Assembly (NCBI GenBank): GCA_964431735.1
Contig: CAYSLJ010000094.1
Span: forward strand, 1 to 29,547
Length of the DNA stretch: 29,547 nucleotides
Origin: CALARM01 sp964431735
Lineage (GTDB): Bacteria > Vulcanimicrobiota > SpSt-956 > JAKJGF01
Direction of reading: 5' to 3'
Shown one piece after another: positions 23,250-29,547 of the stretch. A program made the position numbers and the translations under genes. How positions within the stretch are numbered: position 1 is the first letter of the stretch; each line of letters opens with the position of its first letter. The notes below the pieces were generated by a model. It saw only the letters and a list, made by a program, of their open reading frames with translations, had not been told where the DNA came from and ran no database searches.

Positions 23250-23321
23250 GTGAGTAGTGAGTGGTGAGTAGTGAGTAGAATATGGCATTTTCACTCACTA
23301 TTCACTACTCACTACTCACTT
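23250..23321. repeat. Inverted pair of GTGAGTR heptamer arrays forming a long hairpin
   Basis: The left arm (23250-23280) has four heptamers GTGAGTA, GTGAGTG, GTGAGTA, GTGAGTA; the right arm (23291-23321) has four heptamers inverted, GTGAGTA, GTGAGTA, GTGAATA, GTGAGTG. A 10-base loop (23281-23290) separates them. The arms can pair over about 30 bp with three or four G-T or mismatched positions. It lies 47 bases upstream of the gene at 23368. The units are again 7 bp and begin GTGA, like the main array family. Confidence 0.85.
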
Positions 23322-23367
23322 AAATTATAATAAGTTATGAAATACACTATAAAAAGGAGGTGATAGT

Positions 23368-23790
23368 ATGTCAATAAGTGCTCAATTTATAAGAAAAATA
23401 GATAAGCTGGAACCTGATTTAAAAGAAATTTTTCTCTCATTTTTAGAAGAGATACAAAATACCGTTACAAAAGTTGAATTTAATGAATTAAAACAGGTAA
23501 TTCAGGATTTAGTTGTTAAAGTAGAGGAACTGACATCTGTTCAGAAAGAACTGGTAGAGGCACAGAAAGAACTGGCCTGTGCTCAGAAAAATACAGAGAT
23601 TGCAATACAGAAACTTACAAAAGAACAGATGGATATGAAACAACATATGGCAGGACTCGGATTTTATCTGGAAAATCAGGCCTATAAATATTTACCTGAA
23701 CTGTTGAAAAAAGACCTGAATATCGAAATGAAAGAAAAGTTAATCAGAAAACATATTAAAGGCAAGGCATGGGAATTCTACAAAGAATAA
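23368..23790 (+). CDS. Truncated coiled-coil protein related to DUF3782-like nucleases
   Basis: The 140 residues form a coiled coil (LKEIFLSFLEEIQNTVTKVE, EELTSVQKELVEAQKELACA) followed by MAGLGFYLENQAYKYLPELL, the segment that in full-length relatives leads into a PD-(D/E)XK domain. It ends at KGKAWEFYKE without catalytic residues, so it is probably a C-terminally truncated version of a 200-250 residue protein. The ribosome site is excellent (AAGGAGGTGATAGT before ATG). It may therefore be expressed as a short coiled-coil protein. The neighbour at 22094 is a full-length relative. Confidence 0.6.
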   Translation: MSISAQFIRKIDKLEPDLKEIFLSFLEEIQNTVTKVEFNELKQVIQDLVVKVEELTSVQKELVEAQKELACAQKNTEIAIQKLTKEQMDMKQHMAGLGFYLENQAYKYLPELLKKDLNIEMKEKLIRKHIKGKAWEFYKE

Positions 23791-23811
23791 TATCTCCTCA
23801 CTTATCCCATC

Positions 23812-23836
23812 CCGTCATGCTTTACGCGTCACGCAT
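23812..23836 (-). repeat. Short heptamer array after the acyl-CoA ligase stop
   Basis: Three degenerate units (GTGACGC, a GTAAAGC-like unit and ATGACGG) begin directly after the TAG of the ligase gene (23837-23839) in its sense direction, and end in GGGATGGG. Confidence 0.8.
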
Positions 23837-25468
23837 CTAAAATTCCTCCATCGTAGAAACATCTCCTGCATCAACTCCCATATACTTCGCCTTTAAAACC
23901 CTTCTCATGATCTTCCCGCTCTTATTCTTCGGTATATTACCGGTAAATACCACTTCTTTAGGCGTTGCCACTGTTGACAGTTTATTAGAAAGATAAAGAC
24001 GGATCTTCAGTTTTAATTCCTCCGGCTCTAAAACCTCTACTTTAGTTTTAACAAAAACCACAATGGCTTCGAACAATATATCATCCGGCACAGCCACTGC
24101 GGCAGATTCCACCACTTCAGGCAGTTCAAGGAGTGCGCTTTCTATCTCAAAGGGAGATATGAGATGTCCTGCTGTGTTTATTACATCATCACTTCTTCCC
24201 AGGAACCAGAAATATCCATCTTCATCCACTCTGGCTTCATCTCCGGTAAAATAACAGGAATCTTTAAATTTATTTCCATAGACTTCAGGGTTATTCAGAT
24301 AGGCGGTAAACATGGAAGGCCATCCCGGTTTGAGACAGAGATATCCGGGAGCATTTACCTGTTCTTCAGAAAAGTCTTCTCTGTTTATTATCTTTGCCGT
24401 TATGGTATTTACCGGCTTTCCCATAGATCCGGGTTTTATCGGAAGGCCCGGCCGGTTTGCTATCATAATGGCCCCTGTTTCAGTCTGAAACCATGTATCA
24501 TAAATATCTTTATCTAAAACCCTTCTTCCCCATGCCAGAATCTCAGGGTTAAGGGGTTCTCCTACGGAAAAGATGTATTTCAGCGAAGAAAGATCAAAGG
24601 AACGGTAAAAATCATCTTCTCCTGCCATAAGCATTCGAAGAAGGGTGGGAGCGGTGTACCAGACAGAAACCTTTTCTTCGGACAGAATCCTGAAATAGGA
24701 TTCTCTGTCAAAAGCACCTTCGAAATGTATCTGAGAAACTCCCAGACTCCAGGGGCCAGTTATACCGTAAGATGTTCCTGTTACCCATCCCTGATCTGCA
24801 GTGCACCAGTAAGTTTCATGTTCATTCAATTGAAGGATTTCTCGAGATGTTTTATTTATCATTTCCGCTGCGCCGTGGACATGGAGAACACCTTTGGGCT
24901 TGCCGGTAGAACCGGAGGTATAATGAAGGACAGACGGAGTTTTCGGAGAGGTGTCGTTTACTTCAAAAGATGAAGAAACTTTTTCCATAAGACGGGGATA
25001 ACTCAGTATTTTTGAGGACAGATCAGATTCTTCATCTATAAGGATGATGTATTTCAGATGAGGTAATTTATCTTCTATTTTCTTTATTTTCCTGTAGAGA
25101 TTCTTTTTTGTAAATACCACAGAGGCTTTCGAATCGGAAAGTCTGTCGAAAAGGGCCTCTTCACCGAAATTTGAAAAAAGAGTGCCTGCAATGGCTTCGT
25201 ATTTCAATATGCCCGTAAATATAAAGAACTGTTCAGGCACTTTCGGAAGATAGGTAAAAATGACATCTCCTTTTTTTATGCCGGGTAGATTTAAGATATT
25301 TGCCGTTTTATTTGAGTAAATATGAAGATCTTCGAAAGTAAAAACTTTTTTCTGAAAATCTTTTGTGATGAAATTGAAAGCACTTTTTTCTGAAAGGCCT
25401 TTTTCACACTGAAGGGTTGAACAGATATAGCCGATATTATACTGGTTGTTTTTAGTTATGTGATTCAT
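23837..25468 (-). CDS. acsA: AMP-forming acetyl-CoA synthetase-like acyl-CoA ligase
   Basis: The 543-residue enzyme is an ANL-family adenylate-forming ligase: P-loop YTSGSTGKPKGVLHVHGA at residues 183-200, DIYDTWFQTETGAIMI, YFTGDEARVDEDGYFWFLGR, and NKSGKIMRRVL with the catalytic Lys near residue 520. GWVTG and the ending GDVSTMEEF resemble AcsA-type acetate-CoA ligases. It forms acyl-AMP and then acyl-CoA or acyl-carrier product; acetate is the likely substrate, but the acyl carrier protein and MBOAT genes nearby leave a glycan-acylation role open. The start ATG 25468 has no ribosome site: an antisense heptamer array lies 9 bases upstream and the in-frame codons before it contain a stop. A second array follows the stop. 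Confidence 0.88.
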   Translation of the reverse strand: MNHITKNNQYNIGYICSTLQCEKGLSEKSAFNFITKDFQKKVFTFEDLHIYSNKTANILNLPGIKKGDVIFTYLPKVPEQFFIFTGILKYEAIAGTLFSNFGEEALFDRLSDSKASVVFTKKNLYRKIKKIEDKLPHLKYIILIDEESDLSSKILSYPRLMEKVSSSFEVNDTSPKTPSVLHYTSGSTGKPKGVLHVHGAAEMINKTSREILQLNEHETYWCTADQGWVTGTSYGITGPWSLGVSQIHFEGAFDRESYFRILSEEKVSVWYTAPTLLRMLMAGEDDFYRSFDLSSLKYIFSVGEPLNPEILAWGRRVLDKDIYDTWFQTETGAIMIANRPGLPIKPGSMGKPVNTITAKIINREDFSEEQVNAPGYLCLKPGWPSMFTAYLNNPEVYGNKFKDSCYFTGDEARVDEDGYFWFLGRSDDVINTAGHLISPFEIESALLELPEVVESAAVAVPDDILFEAIVVFVKTKVEVLEPEELKLKIRLYLSNKLSTVATPKEVVFTGNIPKNKSGKIMRRVLKAKYMGVDAGDVSTMEEF

Positions 25469-25477
25469 ATTTTAATC

Positions 25478-25505
25478 GTGACGCGTAACGCGTAACGCGT
25501 GACGG
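25478..25505 (+). repeat. Heptamer array next to the acyl-CoA ligase start
   Basis: Four units (GTGACGC, GTAACGC, GTAACGC, GTGACGG), preceded by TC and followed by GAGGAAAA. It lies 10 bases upstream of the ligase start and reads away from it. Confidence 0.9.
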
Positions 25506-25560
25506 GAGGAAAAACCATAATTTGCCGGAATTATTTTCTTACAGTCCCTTATGCCAACCT

Positions 25561-25581
25561 GTCACATGTCATGTGTCACAC
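25561..25581 (-). repeat. Three heptamers of a different type (RTGACAY) after a decayed gene end
   Basis: On the minus strand GTGACAC-like, ATGACAT and GTGACAG units follow closely on a short frame ending EMVKKMEEF and TAA (about 25586-25612), perhaps the relic of a gene end. The central CACATG-T-CATGTG is also a perfect palindrome, so an operator is an alternative reading. Confidence 0.45.
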
Positions 25582-25655
25582 CTTTAAAATTCCTCCATTT
25601 TTTTAACCATTTCTATAATTTATCTGGAATAAGTGAATATATCTTCCACTTTACA

Positions 25656-25760
25656 TTACTGAGGTGAGCATAAATAATAAATATCTGATCTCGTAACGCG
25701 TAACGCGTGACGCGTGACGGGAGGAAGACTGTTATTACATGCTTATGCTCAGGTCAGTAA
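25656..25760 (+). mobile_element. 105-bp TIR element with an internal heptamer array
   Basis: Left end TTACTGAGGTGAGCATAAAT and right end, inverted, TTACTGACCTGAGCATAAGC agree at 16 or more of 20 positions. Four heptamers (25693-25720: GTAACGC, GTAACGC, GTGACGC, GTGACGG) and GAGGAAGACTG lie between. It has the same build as 21056-21231 in the opposite orientation; the right half alone is at 2566-2633. The rest of 25469-25912 contains arrays and AT-rich sequence only. Confidence 0.78.
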
Positions 25761-25912
25761 AGTAATTATACCATTTAAACATATTAAGAACAAGACAGAC
25801 CAATAGAGCAGAACAAAAATAAATCATAGTATATAAATAATGAAGGAATTTATAATGGAATGAAGAATTTAGAAGTTTACTTTAACACCAAATAAACTGG
25901 AGGTATTTAACG

Positions 25913-27010
25913 TTGAAAAAAGCCCTTATTACAGGAATAACAGGCCAGGACGGCTCTTACCTTGCAGAACTTCTTTTATCAAAAGGATATGAAGTCCATG
26001 GCATTATAAGAAGAGCTTCCGGATTTAACACTGGAAGAATAGATCATATATATAAAGATTTTCATGAACAGGATGTCCGTATGAAACTTCATTACGGAGA
26101 TATGACAGATTCGAGCAATCTGAGCAGGTTAATCGAGAAACTTGGCCCTGATGAGATATATAATCTTGCAGCCCAGAGTCATGTAAAAGTATCTTTCGAA
26201 CTGCCCGAATATACGGGGAATGTCGATGCCCTGGGAACTCTCAGGCTCCTTGATTCAATAAGAGAAGCCAGGATTGAGACAAAGGTGTATCGGGCTTCTA
26301 CAAGTGAGCTGTACGGTATGGCTCCTGAAATCCCTCAGAAGGAAACAGACAGATTTTATCCGCGTAGTCCCTATGCATGTGCAAAGCTCTACGGATACTG
26401 GATAACGGTGAATTACAGAGAAGCCTATAATATGTATGCCTGTAACGGCATACTCTTCAATCACGAATCCCCTCGAAGAGGCGAGAGGTTTGTTACAAGG
26501 AAGATTACAAGAGCCATAGCGAAAATGAAAGCAGGAAAAGAGGACAGGCTTTATCTGGGCAATCTGAATGCAAAAAGAGACTGGGGCTACAGCCCTGAAT
26601 ATATTGAGGCCATGTGGCTTATGTTAAACCAGAACGGGCCTGATGATTTTGTTATAGCTACAGGAGAAACTCATACCATAAGAGAATTCTTACAGGAAGC
26701 TTTCACCTATGCAGGTTATGATATAAAATGGGAAGGTGAAGGGGTTGACGAAAAGATTTTAGATAAGAAAAGCGGAAAAATTCTTATGGAAATAGATCCT
26801 GCATATTTCCGCGCCACGGAAACGGAAATCCTCATAGGTGATTACAGCAAGGCTAAAAAGAAAATGGGATGGGAACCGAAGGTGAAATTTAAAGAGCTTG
26901 TAAGGATAATGATGGATGCCGACATGAGGAAAAGAGGACTTACGCCGCCGGGAGACGGAGACAGGATAATAAAGGAAAAATTTACAGTGAAATGGTGGGG
27001 TGGAGACTGA
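25913..27010 (+). CDS. gmd: GDP-mannose 4,6-dehydratase
   Basis: This 365-residue protein is a short-chain dehydratase/epimerase with the NADP-binding ALITGITGQDGSYLAELLL and YGDMTDSSNL, the catalytic ASTSELYG (Thr130, Glu132) and the SPYACAKLYGYW tyrosine/lysine pair (Tyr154, Lys158), plus NHESPRRGERFVTRKI and DWGYSPEYIEAMW, all diagnostic of Gmd. It converts GDP-mannose to GDP-4-keto-6-deoxymannose, the first step to GDP-fucose and related sugars. Translation starts at TTG after a GGAGG site (spacing 9). The stop overlaps the start of the next gene. The gene is on the plus strand and less AT-rich than the glycan block at 4476-13761. Confidence 0.95.
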   Translation: MKKALITGITGQDGSYLAELLLSKGYEVHGIIRRASGFNTGRIDHIYKDFHEQDVRMKLHYGDMTDSSNLSRLIEKLGPDEIYNLAAQSHVKVSFELPEYTGNVDALGTLRLLDSIREARIETKVYRASTSELYGMAPEIPQKETDRFYPRSPYACAKLYGYWITVNYREAYNMYACNGILFNHESPRRGERFVTRKITRAIAKMKAGKEDRLYLGNLNAKRDWGYSPEYIEAMWLMLNQNGPDDFVIATGETHTIREFLQEAFTYAGYDIKWEGEGVDEKILDKKSGKILMEIDPAYFRATETEILIGDYSKAKKKMGWEPKVKFKELVRIMMDADMRKRGLTPPGDGDRIIKEKFTVKWWGGD

Positions 27011-27972
27011 TGGAATTCTGGAAAGACAAAAAAATTCTTCTTACGGGAGGACACGGGTTTCTCGGGTCTTTTATACATGAGAAATTACTCGAGAGAGGTG
27101 TAAAGGAAGAAGATATAAGAATACCTGATATTAAAGATTCTGATTTGAGACTTATGGATAATTGCGTAAAATCGGTTAAAGACATGGATATTGTCATACA
27201 TCTTGCAGCTTCCGTAGGGGGGATAGGGTTTAACAAGAAATATCCCGGCACACTGTTTTATGATAATGCCATAATGGGGATTCAGCTTATAGAGGCGGCA
27301 AGGGTTGAAGGAGTAAAGAAATTTGTTGCTCTGGGTACAATCTGTGCCTATCCGAAATTCACCCCTGTGCCTTTTAAAGAGGAGAATCTCTGGTACGGAT
27401 ACCCGGAAGAAACAAATGCGCCTTACGGCGTGGCAAAGAAGATGCTTCTCGTTCAGTGCCAGTCCTACAGGGATCAGTACGGATTTAACGGCATATATCT
27501 TCTCCCTGTCAATCTCTACGGCCCGCGGGATAATTTTCATCTTGAGCACTCCCATGTAATACCTGCTCTCATAAGAAAAATGATTGACGCAAAGAAAAGA
27601 GGAGACAGAGAGGTTACGGTATGGGGTACAGGAGAAGTGTCAAGGGAATTTCTCTATGTGGAAGATGCGGCGGAAGGAATATTACTTGCTGCTGAGAAAT
27701 ATAACAAAAGTGATCCTGTAAATCTGGGAGCAGGGAAAGAAATAAAAATAAAGGATCTTGTAGAATTAATAGTAGAGCTTACAGGTTATAAAGGACAGAT
27801 TATCTGGGACAGTTCGAAACCCGACGGCCAGCCCAGAAGGAGTCTGGATGTGCAGAGGGCGAAAGAAGAGTTCGGCTTTCTGGCGAAAAAAGATTTCAGA
27901 GAAGGTCTCAGGGAGACGATTGGATGGTATGAGGGAGGAGGAACCAATGACTGCAGCACTGGCAGAAGATAA
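27010..27972 (+). CDS. fcl: GDP-L-fucose synthase-type epimerase/reductase
   Basis: The 320-residue protein is an extended SDR with LLTGGHGFLGSFIHEKLLER for cofactor binding, VIHLAASVGGIGFN, GTICAYPKFTPVPFKEENLW and the catalytic pair Tyr139-Lys143 in APYGVAKKM, as in WcaG/Fcl. It would carry out 3,5-epimerisation and 4-reduction of GDP-4-keto-6-deoxymannose to GDP-L-fucose; a related 6-deoxyhexose is possible. ATG 27010 overlaps the gmd stop (TGATG) with GGTGGAG upstream, so the two are coupled. An in-frame GTG at 26992 is less likely. Its 3' end overlaps the permease gene by 26 bases. Confidence 0.88.
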   Translation: MEFWKDKKILLTGGHGFLGSFIHEKLLERGVKEEDIRIPDIKDSDLRLMDNCVKSVKDMDIVIHLAASVGGIGFNKKYPGTLFYDNAIMGIQLIEAARVEGVKKFVALGTICAYPKFTPVPFKEENLWYGYPEETNAPYGVAKKMLLVQCQSYRDQYGFNGIYLLPVNLYGPRDNFHLEHSHVIPALIRKMIDAKKRGDREVTVWGTGEVSREFLYVEDAAEGILLAAEKYNKSDPVNLGAGKEIKIKDLVELIVELTGYKGQIIWDSSKPDGQPRRSLDVQRAKEEFGFLAKKDFREGLRETIGWYEGGGTNDCSTGRR

Positions 27973-28801
27973 GAAAAAAACAGAATTTACAATAGTCATA
28001 GAAGCAGGTCGCACCGAAAAGGAATACTGGAAAGACCTCTGGAGGTACAGAGAATTATTTTATTTCCTTGCATGGAGAGATATTCTTGTAAGGTATAAAC
28101 AGACTGCCATAGGTGTGGCATGGAGCCTTATAAGACCGCTCCTTACCATGATCGTCTTTACGGTAATCTTCGGGAAACTGGCAAAATTACCGTCTGAAGG
28201 TGTTCCCTATGCCATACTGGTTTTTGCTGCCATGCTTCCATGGCAGTTTTTCTCAAATGCCCTGTCTGAAGCAAGTAACAGCCTTATTACAAATTCAAAT
28301 CTCATATCAAAGGTCTATTTTCCCAGACTTGTCATTCCTACCAGTTCCGTGATAGTAAGTTTTGTTGATTTCCTTATATCTTTTGCCATTTTACTTGTCA
28401 TAATGGTCTGGTACAGATTTGTTCCTGACTAGAAGATAATCACACTTCCTCTGTTCATAATCCTTGCCTTCGGCGCCGCCATGGGCGCGGGACTCTGGAT
28501 TGCCACTTTCAATGTAAAATACAGAGATTTTCGTTATATAGTGCCATTTATTGTTCAGTTCGGACTGTATATATCACCGGTAGGGTTCAGCAGTTCCATA
28601 GTGCCGGAAAAATGGAGGCTCATTTATTCACTCAACCCTATGGTAGGTGTAATAGACGGTTTCAGGTGGGCCATTCTGGGAAGAGGCGTGGAAATCTACT
28701 GGCCCGGATTTATCGTTTCCGTTTCTCTTGTTCTGGTGCTCCTCTGGAGCGGAATCTGGTATTTTCGGAAAACTGAAAAAGTCTTTGCAGATGTGATTTA
28801 A
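27947..28801 (+). pseudogene. wzm: ABC-2 type polysaccharide export permease (Wzm-like) with an in-frame TAG
   Basis: From ATG 27947, after GAGGGAGGAGG, the frame encodes a canonical permease: DLWRYRELFYFLAWRDILVR, YKQTAIGVAWSLIRPLLTMI and YFPRLVIPTSSVIVSFVDFL. At 28430-28432 a TAG interrupts YRFVPD and KIITLPLFIIL. The same frame continues to 28801 through WIATFNVKYRDFRYIVPFIV and ISPVGFSSSIVPEKWRLIYS. One base change from TGG, Trp being common there, would explain it; total length with that codon is 284 residues, normal for Wzm. TAG ends other genes here (1589, 22921), so recoding is unlikely. No Wzt ATPase gene follows; a TA pair lies 3 bases past the stop. Confidence 0.9.
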
Positions 28802-28804
28802 TTT

Positions 28805-29038
28805 CTATACAAAAACAATTTCTTCCATAGAAATAACTCTGGATGCATATAAAAGAGAGGCTTTAATATCTTCCACAGTTAAAAAAGGATACTCTTTCAT
28901 AAGGTCCTCTGCTGATTCTCCATAAGCAAGTTTTTCAAGAATCAGTTCAACAGGCATTCTTGTTCCTTTTATAACAGGTTTACCGAACATAATTTTTGGA
29001 TTTATTTCTATTTTAGACAGTAAATCATTTTCATTCAT
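28805..29038 (-). CDS. DUF433 antitoxin
   Basis: The 77-residue protein has the DUF433 core: EINPKIMFGKPVIKGTRMPV, ELILEKLAYGESAEDLMKEY, PFLTVEDIKASLLYASRVIS. DUF433 proteins carry a helix-turn-helix DNA-binding motif and act as antitoxins to DUF5615 PIN-like toxins. A good ribosome site (AAGGGGG) precedes the ATG. It lies 16 bases after its presumed toxin gene; toxin-first order is less common for this pair. The gene ends 3 bases from the interrupted permease gene, convergently. Confidence 0.88.
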   Translation of the reverse strand: MNENDLLSKIEINPKIMFGKPVIKGTRMPVELILEKLAYGESAEDLMKEYPFLTVEDIKASLLYASRVISMEEIVFV

Positions 29039-29054
29039 TTATTAATCCCCCTTT

Positions 29055-29402
29055 TTATAACCTGATAAACCTTATTTTATTCTCTGTAACTACAACAAAA
29101 TATCCCTTTAATTTATCAGGATGTAGCAAAATTTTATGAAGAAGATTTATTTTTTCTTTTACCCTCTGACCTTTAACTCTTAAAAGTAATATTCCGGAAG
29201 AAAGTAATTTCTGCCTGAATACGATTTCTCCAAAATCTTTATCATTTGTTACCAGAATTCTATTTTCTCTATGGGCTATCTTTAAAATTTCCGTATCTTC
29301 AAGATATGGGTCTAATTCTACGATCCACATTACATCGTACGACATGTTTCTCAATTCATCAACTATACTTTTCTCAACATTTACATCTGCAATAAATTTC
29401 AT
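29055..29402 (-). CDS. DUF5615 PIN-like toxin
   Basis: The 115-residue protein begins MKFIADVNVEKSIVDELRNM and contains WIVELDPYLEDTEILKIAHR, ENRILVTNDKDFGEIVFRQK and SSGILLLRVKG. The first Asp (Asp6), the Glu/Asp of the middle and NDKDFG match the metal-binding layout of the Mut7-C/DUF5615 PIN-like family. It would be the toxin of the DUF433 pair. The ribosome site is AAGGAA; an extended -10 (29471-29479) and an IS end lie upstream. The module appears intact. Confidence 0.88.
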   Translation of the reverse strand: MKFIADVNVEKSIVDELRNMSYDVMWIVELDPYLEDTEILKIAHRENRILVTNDKDFGEIVFRQKLLSSGILLLRVKGQRVKEKINLLHKILLHPDKLKGYFVVVTENKIRFIRL

Positions 29403-29470
29403 ATTTATAAAGTTCCTTCAGAAGAATACAATACACTTTCTTTCAGCTTCTATCATCCCTGATTTATTTT

Positions 29471-29479
29471 ATTATATCA
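29471..29479 (-). promoter_or_regulatory. Extended -10 element before the DUF5615/DUF433 pair
   Basis: The minus strand reads TGATATAAT, the same word as the mazEF promoter, about 69 bases from the toxin start. No -35 consensus is seen. The IS end at 29501 is only 21 bases further upstream. Confidence 0.45.
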
Positions 29480-29500
29480 TACAAAACGATATTTTACTTA

Positions 29501-29547
29501 GAACCTATCCGAAAAGTAATATTTATTCTACACCCTTCCGGTGGGTG
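29501..29547. mobile_element. Terminus of an IS5-like element running off the window
   Basis: GAACCTATCCGAAAAGT (29501-29517) differs in only two positions from GAGCCTATTCGAAAAGT at 7124-7140, the end of the decayed IS5-type element. The following bases to 29547 contain a CCACCGGAAGGGTG-like stretch but no gene. The body of the element, if complete, lies beyond the window. Confidence 0.65.

Noticed and set aside
25561..25581. Fnr/Crp-type operator from the CACATG palindrome
   Set aside because: The half-site sequence does not match a known consensus and the heptamer reading is equally good; kept only as a low-confidence repeat.
28430..28432. TAG recoded as a sense codon
   Set aside because: Several intact genes here end with TAG (for example 1589 and 22921), so a recoded genome is unlikely; a point mutation is simpler.

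Overview
The window is an accessory, heavily rearranged stretch of an AT-rich bacterial chromosome. Genes for polysaccharide assembly (glycosyltransferases, a Wzx-type flippase, a Wzy/O-antigen-ligase-like protein, GDP-mannose dehydratase, a GDP-fucose-type synthase and an ABC-2 export permease) point to a Gram-negative cell with surface polysaccharide. Many toxin-antitoxin (TA) modules, PD-(D/E)XK 'Rpn' nucleases, a four-helix-bundle protein of the 23S-rRNA intervening-sequence family, and relics of IS5- and IS1182-type transposases suggest an uncultured environmental anaerobe. I cannot name the phylum from the sequence. I saw no rRNA, tRNA or CRISPR.

Layout. (1) 1-2633: end of one Rpn nuclease, a complete Rpn gene, and two copies of an endonuclease/exonuclease/phosphatase (EEP) membrane protein, one truncated, lying on either side of the Rpn gene. 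(2) 2790-4366: a glycosyltransferase gene cut by a 346-bp MITE-like element with an exact CTAG target duplication. (3) 4476-13761: a visibly more AT-rich block of eight genes, all on the minus strand (Wzy-like, three glycosyltransferases, flippase, three methyltransferases). It is marked by transposase relics at 7124-7290 and 13814-14038 and looks horizontally acquired. (4) 14252-20000: a decayed MBOAT acyltransferase, a four-helix-bundle gene, four TA modules (two DUF104-type antitoxin/VapC pairs, one mazEF-like, one hicAB) and an acyl carrier protein gene. (5) 20000-23800: a split Rpn gene, small orphan genes, fragments of PIN toxins and two PD-(D/E)XK/coiled-coil proteins. (6) 23837-25468: an acetyl-CoA-synthetase-like ligase. 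(7) 25913-28801: gmd, a GDP-fucose-type synthase and a wzm-like permease with an in-frame amber codon and no visible ATPase partner. (8) 28805-29547: a DUF433/DUF5615 TA pair and the terminus of another IS5-like element.

The most striking signal is a family of short tandem arrays with a 7-bp period, consensus GTRAYGC. There are twelve arrays and about 58 units, outside the AT-rich block. They begin at a conserved TC|GTGAYGC edge and often end in GTGACGGGAGGA. Several lie directly after a stop codon in the sense direction. Two arrays sit inside short elements with matching inverted ends (21056-21231 and 25656-25760), and a third copy keeps only the right end (2566-2633). One array splits an Rpn gene, one supplies the last codons and stop of the acyl carrier protein, and one lies against the start of the acyl-CoA ligase. 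The four-helix-bundle gene is bracketed by inward-facing arrays.

A second recurring pattern is cargo between partial duplications: the Rpn gene between EEP copies, mazEF between a complete ACP gene and an ACP 3' fragment, and hicAB between 35-bp direct repeats. The mazE promoter and first codons are also duplicated in front of a second vapBC pair. Together these suggest a recombination-driven island in which arrays, Rpn nucleases and duplications build and break operons.
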